IMG/VR virus record: IMGVR_UViG_3300032236_001746
Coordinates: 1-28,984 of that record
From: a virus
Strand: one strand, 5' to 3'
DNA length: 28,984 nucleotides
Shown: in pieces, positions 13,308 through 20,675 of the stretch
Layout: every line of letters starts with the position of its first letter
Numbering within the stretch: the first letter of the stretch is position 1
The notes under the pieces: generated by a model
Seen by the model: the letters and a program-made list of their open reading frames with translations, nothing else
Database searches by the model: none
Told to the model about the DNA's origin: nothing
Program-made: the position numbers and the translations under genes

Positions 13308-14241
13308 TAATTAAACTTTTAATTTTTAGAAACAAATTAAATTTTTCACTTAAAAAATACTCATTTTTTAATTCTCTAATTGTATCTACATATTTTATAT
13401 ATATGTCGTCTTGATTTTTAATAATATGTTTTAACCTATATTCTATTTCACTATAATCATTTATTATATCTGTAAAATCAAACTCCGCTAATTGAGGTAA
13501 ATAATCGTTTATATTATTACAACCAAAGTTAATTGGTATCGTCTCACATAAAACACAATCCCAAAACTTCTCACTTATATAATTTTTTTGTATTGTGTTT
13601 TCACATGCAATTGAAAATTTATAGCCATCAAGTGCAATCATTTTGTTCCAAACTTCACCAAATACATTATCCTTTTTTTCCCAATAATTACCATATATGT
13701 CAATAGGTAGTTTATTTTCTATGATTCTTTCTCCAATTTTAACGCGATCAACATAAATAATCTTAAAGATTTCACTAGAATAGTTATAATGTGATTCATA
13801 CGCATTTCTAACAATAAAACTGATTGATTTAGTCTTATTGTATTTTTTGTTGTATAAATTTTCGTATGTCCAATCATATTCACGCTGACTAAAATTTATT
13901 TCACCTCTTCCACCATATAACATGTATACAAGGTTCTCTTTGTAACAATCTAAATTTTTATATCCTCTTTTATCATGCACTAAGATATAATCGCTTATTT
14001 CATCTAATGATATCGTATTATTTGGTGACCATAATGGTTCCATTGTGAAACAAAAAGTTTTACTTTTATCTTTTATTTGTGTATTTGAATTAGGTCTACC
14101 AAATATAATAAGATAATCATAGGAATTATCGTACACAAATTCGATACCTTTTAATTGTTCTTCATTTGTTACGAATTGTTTAATAACCCTACCCGTAATA
14201 CTTTGACTATCTGTCCACCAACAATCTATCTTTACCTTCAT
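13297..14241 (-). CDS. GT10-like fucosyltransferase
   Basis: This 314-aa protein has the C-terminal donor-binding signature of GT10 alpha-1,3/4-fucosyltransferases at residues 207-240: YKFSIACENTIQKNYISEKF, then WDCVLCETIPINFG. In the family the pattern is F-x(2-3)-EN, then Y-x-[ST]-EK, then P-[IV]-x-x-G. The upstream half contains MEPLWSPN and IFGRPNSN, as expected of the acceptor domain. It should transfer fucose or a related deoxysugar from a GDP donor to a glycan. It lies 8 nt after the GT2 gene and overlaps the HtrL-like gene. By eye this gene and its neighbours are among the most AT-rich in the window. Confidence 0.83.
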   Translation of the reverse strand: MKVKIDCWWTDSQSITGRVIKQFVTNEEQLKGIEFVYDNSYDYLIIFGRPNSNTQIKDKSKTFCFTMEPLWSPNNTISLDEISDYILVHDKRGYKNLDCYKENLVYMLYGGRGEINFSQREYDWTYENLYNKKYNKTKSISFIVRNAYESHYNYSSEIFKIIYVDRVKIGERIIENKLPIDIYGNYWEKKDNVFGEVWNKMIALDGYKFSIACENTIQKNYISEKFWDCVLCETIPINFGCNNINDYLPQLAEFDFTDIINDYSEIEYRLKHIIKNQDDIYIKYVDTIRELKNEYFLSEKFNLFLKIKSLINEN

Positions 14242-14249
14242 ATAAATTA

Positions 14250-15005
14250 TTATAACTTATCTTTATTTTCTCTAAAAAATTTTTCATATGGGTATTGTGA
14301 TAATGTTGGAATAACTAATCGCATTTTAACCGGAAACATACCATTTATTCCATTTTCATCATCTTGGATGTATTTTGGATTGTCACCAGTAAATGTTATT
14401 TCCCTATTGAATGCAGTATATTTACCAACACCTCTTTTTATATTTTCATCTCTAATTTCTGAAACAATATTTTCTATGCCGTGAATTCCCATCCATTCTA
14501 CTGGCCACTTATTTAATTCATTTATGTATCTGTAACAAATATCACCATCTTCCTCACCAAATCCCAATAGCTTTTCGTCAAAATATTTTAACTCTTCAAG
14601 TATTAATTTATTTATTACGAAATGTGAAAATGAACCATTTACTCTAATTAAGCTTGGTTCGTGTGAATTTAGATCACAATTTAATTTCAAAAACAATTCA
14701 GGTCCAGTAATTTTCACATCATCATTTAATAATAATACCCAGTCATTTTTAGAATGAATTGCTAGTGTGTTCCACAATTTTGATAACCCCCTTTGTTCTG
14801 GGAAAAAAATAGGATACACATTAAAATTTTCTAAACATAATTTAAGTATGTCCAATCTATACTCTTCTGAAAAATCCAAATTATAATCACCATTTATTGC
14901 GATTATAATATCCATATCTGTGTATTTTCTAATATCAGGTATTAGTTCCTTTATAAAATGTAATCTCTTTGAAAATGTTGTTATTCCAATTGTATATTTT
15001 TTCAT
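14250..15005 (-). CDS. GT2 family glycosyltransferase
   Basis: This 251-aa protein has a GT-A fold start (YTIGITTFSKRLHF), the motif LLLNDDV with D95-D96 for metal and nucleotide-sugar binding, and a second acidic motif GFGEEDGDICYR (148-158) that fits the catalytic-base region of GT2 enzymes. It has no membrane segment. It begins 1 nt after the stop of the upstream gene and is followed after 8 nt by the GT10-like gene. The donor and acceptor cannot be read from the sequence. Confidence 0.85.
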   Translation of the reverse strand: MKKYTIGITTFSKRLHFIKELIPDIRKYTDMDIIIAINGDYNLDFSEEYRLDILKLCLENFNVYPIFFPEQRGLSKLWNTLAIHSKNDWVLLLNDDVKITGPELFLKLNCDLNSHEPSLIRVNGSFSHFVINKLILEELKYFDEKLLGFGEEDGDICYRYINELNKWPVEWMGIHGIENIVSEIRDENIKRGVGKYTAFNREITFTGDNPKYIQDDENGINGMFPVKMRLVIPTLSQYPYEKFFRENKDKL

Positions 15006-15006
15006 T

Positions 15007-15675
15007 TTATCTGTTATAATATAATTTATTTCCCCAATCGGTAAAATGTGGTAAATGATAAGGTGAAAAATGTTTTATCGGAACTCGTTTAGTTATTCTC
15101 AATAACCTATCTAATACTTCACCATCTTCACCACCCCAAGTTTCAATTGTTTCATCAAAACCACCAATGTCTTTTATTTTTTTTGTTGGTACAATAAAAA
15201 AAGCACCTAATCCACCTACCGTACCATTTCCCATCGCATAATCCCATTCATCTTTGTTCAATAATAATCTGTTTTCGAAATCAATATAAATTTTATTTCT
15301 TATTTTTTTCCAATCAAAATTATAAACACTATCTTCATCTAGTTCCATGTATAATTTGAGTATATCATCATAATTGATTTCATCAAAAAAACAATCAGCA
15401 TCTATAATACTAAAAAAATCAGAATCAATTTTATTTAATACTAGATTAATCTTTTCAGATCTTTTGTAAACTGATAATGGGTATGGTAAATGTATTGAAT
15501 TACTTATAATTTTATCATGTGAAAAATCATAGATTAAATATTCAACATCACATCCGTGATTAGTTAAATAATTAACTAACTCATTCATTTTTTCAATTGA
15601 AAACTTAACATTACGTTCTCTATCACTATTTTCTTTACCGTCAGTCCAAAAAATTGTTACAATCGTCCATTTCAT
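15007..15675 (-). CDS. GT2/GT7-like glycosyltransferase
   Basis: This 222-aa protein starts MKWTIVTIFWTDGKENSDRE. It has the DxD-type motif IIDADCFFD (D92-A-D94) and a late motif GGFDETIETWGGEDGEVLDR at 171-190. The last matches the C-terminal signature of galactosyltransferase-like GT7C domains, where the tryptophan and GGED bind the acceptor and catalytic base. Transfer of a hexose or HexNAc is likely. It lies 2 nt after the GT60-like gene, so the two are probably translated together. Confidence 0.85.
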   Translation of the reverse strand: MKWTIVTIFWTDGKENSDRERNVKFSIEKMNELVNYLTNHGCDVEYLIYDFSHDKIISNSIHLPYPLSVYKRSEKINLVLNKIDSDFFSIIDADCFFDEINYDDILKLYMELDEDSVYNFDWKKIRNKIYIDFENRLLLNKDEWDYAMGNGTVGGLGAFFIVPTKKIKDIGGFDETIETWGGEDGEVLDRLLRITKRVPIKHFSPYHLPHFTDWGNKLYYNR

Positions 15676-15677
15676 AT

Positions 15678-16928
15678 TTACAAATCACCAGTTATTCTAT
15701 CACACCATCCTTTTGATGTGCTATATGGCCATACAACCCAATACTTTGGTTTTTTATCAGCTTGAAAATCTCTCCATATTTTACCATAACCATCTGGATC
15801 TGATTTTATTCTGGTAATCTCATTAGCATCCGCATCCTTTCTATAGATTGTTTCATCTTTTTCATCATGAAATGCTACTACTAAAAATTCATAATCATTA
15901 AATGGTAATTTATCAAAACTAATATCAATACAATGTTTAAATATTTGTAAAAATGAGTTATCAAAATCTTCACCGTACAATGGTGGATTAGGTGCTAAAT
16001 TATTATCTAATGTATATTGTTGAACAGCGCGTTTCTTAAATGATAAACCAGCATATCTTTCATAATCCTCTAATGTTCTATTTTTACCAAAGTCAAATAT
16101 ACCAAAATCAATATCTTTAACTTCACCATCCATCTCAAACAATTTTCTATTACGTTTGTGGCAATTAACATTTTTACTTACCCACATTTTATCGTCATCC
16201 CATTGTTTTGTTCTACCTTTACGAGTGTATTCGTGCCAAATAATTGTTTTATGAGGGTGGAATAAATCATATCCATGTGTAAATGCTCTAACAGCAATTG
16301 AAATCTCTTCACCATGGAAATAATATTCAGGATCGTGTGGAACTTCTTTACAAAATTGTCCTAACGTAAAACAAAAATGTGCTGAATAGAATCTTGCAGG
16401 AATTGGTTCAGTTCTTTCTTGATAATCATCTATTGTCGCTGGTAAAAAGAATACCGCGCCTTCAGGAATGAATCTATCAAAGTTCATTTTCCATGGTTGT
16501 TGAATTCTAGCAGCAGGATCATTATCAGGATCAAAAGATGAAACGTAACCCGTTAATAACGGTTTTGAATGACCTTTATCTTGAAGTTGTTTTATCATAT
16601 TAATTAATTCTTCATCCCAATTTTCAATGAATCTATGGTGAGAATCTAATTGTAATGTGTATTCTTCACCATCATAGTTTTGTTGTAATTGATATCTAGC
16701 CCAACAAGCACCTTTTGATTCTTGATAAGGTATATCCACAATCTTAAATCTTACATCATCTTTATATTCGTCTAAATTATCCCAAGTATCACTAGGTGAA
16801 TGTTGCCAAGCAATTGAGAACACCAAGTTATCTGGATTTTTAGCTTTTTCAATACAATCTTTTAATGTTGGTAATAACTGAGGATCTCTATACGATGCGA
16901 TTTGCACAAAAATTTTACCGTTTCCCAT
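15678..16928 (-). CDS. GT60-like N-acetylglucosaminyltransferase
   Basis: This 416-aa protein has the signature of the PF11397 (GlcNAc, GT60) family: IFVQIASYRDPQLLPTLKDC at 6-25, LQLDSHHRFIENWDEE at 92-107 with a DSH metal-binding motif, and YFHGEEISIAVRAFTHGYD at 203-221. Known relatives add alpha-GlcNAc to hydroxyproline of Skp1 in protists, while bacterial and phage members are mostly uncharacterised. It could therefore glycosylate protein as well as glycan. A C-terminal extension of about 140 residues is of unknown role. It is the first gene of the six-gene operon. The 95-nt upstream region is AT-rich and should hold the operon promoter. Confidence 0.87.
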   Translation of the reverse strand: MGNGKIFVQIASYRDPQLLPTLKDCIEKAKNPDNLVFSIAWQHSPSDTWDNLDEYKDDVRFKIVDIPYQESKGACWARYQLQQNYDGEEYTLQLDSHHRFIENWDEELINMIKQLQDKGHSKPLLTGYVSSFDPDNDPAARIQQPWKMNFDRFIPEGAVFFLPATIDDYQERTEPIPARFYSAHFCFTLGQFCKEVPHDPEYYFHGEEISIAVRAFTHGYDLFHPHKTIIWHEYTRKGRTKQWDDDKMWVSKNVNCHKRNRKLFEMDGEVKDIDFGIFDFGKNRTLEDYERYAGLSFKKRAVQQYTLDNNLAPNPPLYGEDFDNSFLQIFKHCIDISFDKLPFNDYEFLVVAFHDEKDETIYRKDADANEITRIKSDPDGYGKIWRDFQADKKPKYWVVWPYSTSKGWCDRITGDL

Positions 16929-17023
16929 TTAATATTTAATTTTTATAAAATATAAGAAAAGATATCCACATTAACAACTCGTCATTTTTTTTTATCAAAA
17001 ATTAAGGTTATCATTTAATATAA

Positions 17024-17383
17024 ATGTTAATGAATATGAGTAAAATTTACCAACCGATTGTTTTAGAGTATGTTGAACACTTAATTTTAGGGTTAGAAGA
17101 ATCTAATTTCTTCGATGATTATGAAATAGAAGATTTAACATTTATCAGGGAGCATTTATCTGGTATTCTAACTGAAAAATTTATTGAGGGTACTTTAGAA
17201 GGTGAATTTGAGGAAATATTCACGGAAGATGAATTTGAGTTATTGTTAAAAGAAATGATTGCAGGATCTATACTGTATGAATTGAAAGACAAATCTTTGG
17301 TCAATTCAGTTGAAGACCAGGACGGGGAAGAAGTGTTTTTCTTAACCGAAGAGGGTAAAAAATATCTAAAATCTTTAGATTAA
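17024..17383 (+). CDS. Acidic protein with winged-helix-like C-terminus
   Basis: This 119-aa protein is strongly acidic. Residues 1-75 are helical (LEYVEHLILGLEESNFFDDY and later FEEIFTEDEFELLLKEM). The last 40 (ILYELKDKSLVNSVEDQDGE, then EVFFLTEEGKKYLKSL) read like the recognition helix and wing of a winged-helix domain, as in MarR-like proteins whose C-terminal part often has LTEEGKKYL. A regulatory role is possible, but the acidity argues against simple DNA binding and it could be a DNA mimic. Three in-frame ATGs lie within five codons; I took the first. The stop overlaps the convergent gene by 4 nt. Confidence 0.65.
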   Translation: MLMNMSKIYQPIVLEYVEHLILGLEESNFFDDYEIEDLTFIREHLSGILTEKFIEGTLEGEFEEIFTEDEFELLLKEMIAGSILYELKDKSLVNSVEDQDGEEVFFLTEEGKKYLKSLD

Positions 17384-17712
17384 ACTTTTTTCTTTTCGTC
17401 TACTTGCTGTGCGTACGCACCTTTCTTATGTTGTCTAATTTTTTCCTTTAGTTGTTTAACTAATTTGTGTGCACCAGATAGGTTATTAGAAATTCCAGAA
17501 ACTCTACCGTTAGATACCGTTTTAAGGCCGTCAGGAAGCGAATTTTCAAGCTTTCTAAATTCCTTAAGGGTTTCTATCAATGAATTCTCAAGTTCCTCTA
17601 ATCTGAATTGAACGCGACTATAATCATCTCTTTTAACTTTAGATGCTTCTTCGTTCAATACCTGAAAAACTAAATCTTTTATAATATTTTCTGAAATTGT
17701 TTGTTTTTCCAT
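17380..17712 (-). CDS. Coiled-coil protein with targeting helix
   Basis: This 110-aa protein starts with TISENIIKDLVFQVLNE, ending in a possible cleavage site L19-N20-E21 followed by Glu, as in five other proteins here. After that comes a long charged helical stretch (QFRLEELENSLIETLKEFRK), a small break (LPDGLKTVSNGRVSG) and a basic helical end (KLVKQLKEKIRQHKKG). It may be an internal head protein or an assembly factor. It starts 1 nt after the stop of the ribbon-helix-helix gene, so the two are co-translated. That pairing is unusual and could mean that the RHH protein also associates with DNA in the head. Confidence 0.7.
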   Translation of the reverse strand: MEKQTISENIIKDLVFQVLNEEASKVKRDDYSRVQFRLEELENSLIETLKEFRKLENSLPDGLKTVSNGRVSGISNNLSGAHKLVKQLKEKIRQHKKGAYAQQVDEKKKV

Positions 17713-17713
17713 A

Positions 17714-17965
17714 TTAATCTACTCTAAATTCTTTGTCTTCAAGACCTGATAATTCCTTATCTCTTTTCATTCCCTCTTTAATGTACTCTCTGATCAATTT
17801 AGATACAGTTTTCTTTTGGTGATTAGCCACCTTTTCAATCTCCTTGTAATAAGCTGGAACCACTCTAAATGATAACATTCTAATTAACTGCTTATGTTTT
17901 GGCATATCAGTGCCAACATTGCTGGCTTTATTTGCTGCCATTTCTTTATACTTTTCAGATGCCAT
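17714..17965 (-). CDS. Ribbon-helix-helix DNA-binding protein
   Basis: This 83-aa protein has a ribbon-helix-helix pattern at residues 28-68: strand MLSFRVV, helix AYYKEIEKVANHQ, a turn, then helix TVSKLIREYIKEGMK. Proteins of this CopG/Arc type dimerise and insert the strand in the DNA major groove. It would act as a transcription regulator of phage genes, or with its coiled-coil partner directly downstream. The N-terminal part is basic and helical (SEKYKEMAANKASN), and the C-terminus is charged. A TATTTATATAAAAATA box lies 15 nt upstream. Confidence 0.8.
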   Translation of the reverse strand: MASEKYKEMAANKASNVGTDMPKHKQLIRMLSFRVVPAYYKEIEKVANHQKKTVSKLIREYIKEGMKRDKELSGLEDKEFRVD

Positions 17966-17980
17966 TTGGATATATTTTTA

Positions 17981-17990
17981 TATAAATATT
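17981..17990 (-). promoter_or_regulatory. TATTTAT box before the RHH gene
   Basis: On the minus strand this reads AATATTTATA, then TAAAAATA, 15 nt before the ATG at 17965. The 16 nt TATTTATATAAAAATA match the element before the gene at 2995. Confidence 0.45.
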
Positions 17991-18016
17991 TTGTATTACA
18001 AATAAAATTGCTTATC

Positions 18017-18028
18017 TTATAATAAAAG
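18017..18028 (+). promoter_or_regulatory. Upstream element TTATAATAAAAG
   Basis: It matches TTATATTAAAAT (at 308 and 819) at 10 of 12 positions and lies 7 nt before the ATG at 18036, a similar spacing to the other two. Confidence 0.3.
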
Positions 18029-18035
18029 ATTAATT

Positions 18036-18386
18036 ATGTCAGAAGAAAAAGCACAAATAGTGAAAGAAATTGAGGAAAACTATCCTGAAATGACCAAAGA
18101 GTTTAAGAGAATTCTAAGAGAACAATATGAAACCTTTTGTCTAAAACAGTCAAATTATGGTCCAGATAACATTGCATTAGGTAAAGATTTAACTAAAGAA
18201 GAGGACAGAAATTTATCCCAAATGGGTATTTGGTTCAGAATGAACGATAAAATACAAAGATTAAAGCAATTGGTGATATTAGGTAACCAAGATAATGTTG
18301 GTGAATCCACCACGGACACTTACCAAGATCTATCAGTATACGCAATCATATCCCAAATCGTTAAAAACGGTAAATGGGCTAAATAA
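18036..18386 (+). CDS. DUF1599 (nucleotide-modification-associated) protein
   Basis: This 116-aa protein matches DUF1599: NYGPDNIALG at 45-54, then GIWFRMNDKIQRLKQLV, then DTYQDLSVYAIISQIVKNGKW near the C-terminus. These are the conserved blocks of the family, which is all-helical. It has been linked by comparative genomics to phage nucleotide or base modification (Nmad-type domains), but I know of no firm enzymatic assignment. If that link holds here, the phage DNA may carry a modified base. No companion base-synthesis gene is visible in the window. It has its own promoter-like element and is followed by a strong terminator. Confidence 0.82.
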   Translation: MSEEKAQIVKEIEENYPEMTKEFKRILREQYETFCLKQSNYGPDNIALGKDLTKEEDRNLSQMGIWFRMNDKIQRLKQLVILGNQDNVGESTTDTYQDLSVYAIISQIVKNGKWAK

Positions 18387-18406
18387 AAAATTAGCTTACA
18401 TCATTC

Positions 18407-18435
18407 GGGGATTAATAAAAATTTAATCCCCTTTT
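18407..18435 (+). terminator. Intrinsic terminator
   Basis: GGGGATTAA (18407-18415) pairs with TTAATCCCC (18423-18431), followed by TTTT. It ends the DUF1599 transcript. Confidence 0.9.
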
Positions 18436-18457
18436 GATTTTAAAACAAACATAACAA

Positions 18458-18467
18458 GGTATTTATT
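18458..18467 (+). promoter_or_regulatory. TATTTAT box before the 18484 gene
   Basis: GGTATTTATT is followed by AAAAACG and lies 16 nt before the ATG at 18484. A GAAGG ribosome-binding site sits between them. Confidence 0.45.
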
Positions 18468-18483
18468 AAAAACGAAGGTAATA

Positions 18484-18843
18484 ATGAGAGTTAATGTAAA
18501 TCATCCATCATTTGTTCAATTTCTAGACGGCGTTACAACATCAATTTTAGGTAATATATCAACTGAAAATTACTTCAAGTTGTCACAAGAGAAAAAAATG
18601 ACCGTTTTGTACACAGTTTTCAAGTTGATGAGGAAGTCATTGAAAGTAAGAGCTGAGTTAACAGATTTAGAAATGAAGACATTTGTAACAGTATTATGGA
18701 AGAAAAACGAAGAATGTGAAAATTACGAATTTGCTGCAATATTGAATGATATAAACAACAATTTTGACGCTGTTAATGATTTTACTAAAACCATAAAAAG
18801 ACAAAGTAGGACACCAAGAACAGAAGCTAAAAAAAATGGGTAA
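18484..18843 (+). CDS. Unknown protein, 119 aa
   Basis: This 119-aa protein is helical and not recognised. It has a Phe- and Asn-rich first third (VNHPSFVQFLDGVTTSILGN), a basic middle (KLMRKSLKVRAEL) and a charged, basic C-terminus (IKRQSRTPRTEAKKNG). A GAAGG site 5 nt before the ATG is a rather good Shine-Dalgarno for this genome. Its stop overlaps the start of the metalloprotease gene by 8 nt, so the two are translationally coupled and probably work together; it could be a partner or inhibitor of that enzyme. Confidence 0.68.
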   Translation: MRVNVNHPSFVQFLDGVTTSILGNISTENYFKLSQEKKMTVLYTVFKLMRKSLKVRAELTDLEMKTFVTVLWKKNEECENYEFAAILNDINNNFDAVNDFTKTIKRQSRTPRTEAKKNG

Positions 18844-19231
18844 AAATCTTGATTTTGAAACCAAAAAACAATACACAAATTACGCTATTAAATGGTGTAA
18901 GAATTTTTTTGGTGAAAATGAAAGAAAACGATCCAAGCTACACATAGAGGTTACCGAAAGAAAAAGAAGAATCAAACAAGCTGATGTATTTGGTAATTAT
19001 TGTTTTTATCGAAACAAAATGACCATACATACAAATACATGTAGAACACTATATGAACTAGTTTCGACTGTTATACACGAATATACACACTATTTACAAT
19101 CTAGAAATAGGTACAAATACTACCAGGACAATTATTATTATTCGACCAATCCTTATGAGAAGGAGGCAAGAAGAAACGAGGATAAATACACTCGTAAATG
19201 CATCAACGACATTAAAAAGTTAGTTAAATAA
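18836..19231 (+). CDS. Small HExxH (SprT-like) metalloprotease
   Basis: This 131-aa protein has H81-E82-Y-T-H85 in a helix (STVIHEYTHYLQSRNRY) and a downstream NPYEKEARRNEDKY in which E108 or E110 can be the third zinc ligand. It is basic, with no signal peptide. The plan and size are close to small SprT/ImmA-like peptidases and to the second HExxH protein at 8961-9329, where HELTHHQQ is followed by EDEAN. The substrate is unknown; the basic surface hints at nucleic acid or nucleoprotein. It is coupled to the 119-aa gene and ends 8 nt into the convergent 69-aa gene. Confidence 0.8.
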   Translation: MGKNLDFETKKQYTNYAIKWCKNFFGENERKRSKLHIEVTERKRRIKQADVFGNYCFYRNKMTIHTNTCRTLYELVSTVIHEYTHYLQSRNRYKYYQDNYYYSTNPYEKEARRNEDKYTRKCINDIKKLVK

Positions 19232-19433
19232 TATCCCTAACAATTTGAGCTTCTTCAATCTCTCTTAAAAAAAGAAGTGTGTCGTCGTTATTAAATTTAT
19301 TTCTAACAACGACGTCACATCTCCAAAAATCCTTTACATCGTTTACATAACCTTCCTTAATTTGGTCGGGTTTCATTTTTTTGTAAACGTAATAAAGTTT
19401 ATTTTGATAATTAACTAATTCTTTTGGTATCAT
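19224..19433 (-). CDS. Small unknown protein after the nuclease
   Basis: This 69-aa protein is not recognised. It has several Tyr and Trp (PKELVNYQNKLYYVYKK, DFWRCDVVV) and charged ends; no signal peptide or metal motif is seen. Its ATG overlaps the TAA of the nuclease gene in a TAATG arrangement, so it is co-translated with it. The position after an exported nuclease suggests an immunity or accessory function, but this is only inferred from the gene order. Confidence 0.62.
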   Translation of the reverse strand: MIPKELVNYQNKLYYVYKKMKPDQIKEGYVNDVKDFWRCDVVVRNKFNNDDTLLFLREIEEAQIVRDII

Positions 19434-20080
19434 TAGTTGAACTTAAAGCCTGTTAATTTAGTAATATCAGCAACATCCACTTTATGTGAATTTACACCTG
19501 TTGGCTTATCTGTTGTGTTATTAAATAAGAAAGCCATATACTCCTTATTCTTTTTAATGTAAATTACTTTCCAACATTGTGTAGGAACAGCGATTTTTTG
19601 TGCTCCTAATGTCTTTGCAACACCAACAGAACCACACCATACATGAACAGAATCATTATCATTTGCTAATTGTCTTTCTAAAACTTCAACTGACTTCCAA
19701 TCACCAGCATTTAATGAGTGATATTGAGGTGTCATATTTGAGAAATAGAAACATTCGTCCTGTACAGCTGGAGTTTGACATTGATTTTCAGCAGCTGGCA
19801 TATTGTGTCCTCTATCCGTACCGCTACCAACATAATCCTTACCTAAATTAGTTTCTGATGCTAATTGTGGATCAGGTTGAAAATTGTCTTTTCTAGCTAA
19901 TGGTGTTGGACAACCAACTTTAGCTTTAGTAATCCACCATTCAACCTCAACTGGGTATTTTTTAGATTTACTGAATGTAGTTGTGTAATTTGTGTGCTTG
20001 ATTGTAACCAAGTCTTGTGCTTTACCACCAATAGCAAAGAATGCTAGAATGATAGTAACTAATACTAAGATTTTTTTCAT
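19433..20080 (-). CDS. Exported DNA/RNA non-specific endonuclease (NUC1 type)
   Basis: This 215-aa protein has a signal peptide (MKKILVLVTIILAFFAIGGK, then AQD, with cleavage likely near A21-Q22). It then has the beta-beta-alpha-metal nuclease core: DRGH at 89-92 in GSGTDRGHNMPAAENQ, the metal-binding N115 in FYFSNMTPQY, and LNAGDWKSVEVLE as the following helix. In the Serratia nuclease family the DRGH histidine is the general base. It should degrade DNA and RNA in the periplasm or outside the cell. Several Cys suit oxidising conditions. The start overlaps the stop of the P-loop gene by 4 nt. Phage roles could include nucleotide scavenging or killing rival DNA; this is not known. Confidence 0.92.
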   Translation of the reverse strand: MKKILVLVTIILAFFAIGGKAQDLVTIKHTNYTTTFSKSKKYPVEVEWWITKAKVGCPTPLARKDNFQPDPQLASETNLGKDYVGSGTDRGHNMPAAENQCQTPAVQDECFYFSNMTPQYHSLNAGDWKSVEVLERQLANDNDSVHVWCGSVGVAKTLGAQKIAVPTQCWKVIYIKKNKEYMAFLFNNTTDKPTGVNSHKVDVADITKLTGFKFN

Positions 20081-20625
20081 ATTTGATTGTTTATATACCT
20101 AAATATACGACTTGAAGCGTTATTGTCAACAGTAAACTCCTTAAAAGGAACTGAATTAATCATTAATGTTTCCTTAATATCATTATCTATTTCAATTGCT
20201 TCATTTAAATCTTGCATTCTACCATTTGGGTCATATGTTTCATCATTTCTTGTAAGAAGAATATTGATGTTTTCATATTGCTTAAATAAATTCCATAAAA
20301 AATTACTTAGACCTGACATTGAATAGTGTGATGCTGGGTAACCTTCACCATATCTTTGTTCATAAAAGCAACCTAATATTATTGGTGAATCTACTATAAT
20401 ATAATCAACTTTACCATAAAGACGGCTAATATTTCTGTGTTGATTTCCACTAATAAAAAATTGATCTTTCAATTGTGATATGTTTCCTTCCCATGCAACT
20501 TCTTTAGGAAATTCATAGGTATATTCAACACTCATATGATGTTTTTTCATTTCGGTAAACAAACCTGATGCTTGCGTGGATTTACCAATACCAGGACCAC
20601 CAAAAAAATTGATTATTTTACTCAT
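20077..20625 (-). CDS. P-loop NTPase/kinase (AAA_28-like)
   Basis: This 182-aa protein has a Walker A motif at once after the start (FFGGPGIGKST, K15-S16-T17), then a DSP motif (IIVDSPIILG) in the place of Walker B, and RNDETYDPNGRMQ, which resembles the lid region of small-molecule kinases. It fits the AAA_28/NadR-like phage ATPases, so it may phosphorylate a nucleoside, nucleotide or cofactor. I chose the ATG at 20623-20625; an in-frame TTG five codons earlier is less likely. It is the first gene of an operon with the nuclease and the 69-aa gene. The terminator upstream leaves only 14 nt, so promoter overlap or read-through is likely. Confidence 0.85.
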   Translation of the reverse strand: MSKIINFFGGPGIGKSTQASGLFTEMKKHHMSVEYTYEFPKEVAWEGNISQLKDQFFISGNQHRNISRLYGKVDYIIVDSPIILGCFYEQRYGEGYPASHYSMSGLSNFLWNLFKQYENINILLTRNDETYDPNGRMQDLNEAIEIDNDIKETLMINSVPFKEFTVDNNASSRIFRYINNQI

Positions 20626-20639
20626 ACGATTAATATACA

Positions 20640-20675
20640 AAAAAAAAGGGAGATTAAAAAATCCCCCCTCTTTTT
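20640..20675 (-). terminator. Bidirectional intrinsic terminator
   Basis: GGGAGATT (20648-20655) pairs with AATCCCCCC (20660-20668) with one mismatch. A minus-strand T-tract (eight T) and a plus-strand TTTTT flank it. It should end the small exported protein gene. Confidence 0.75.
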
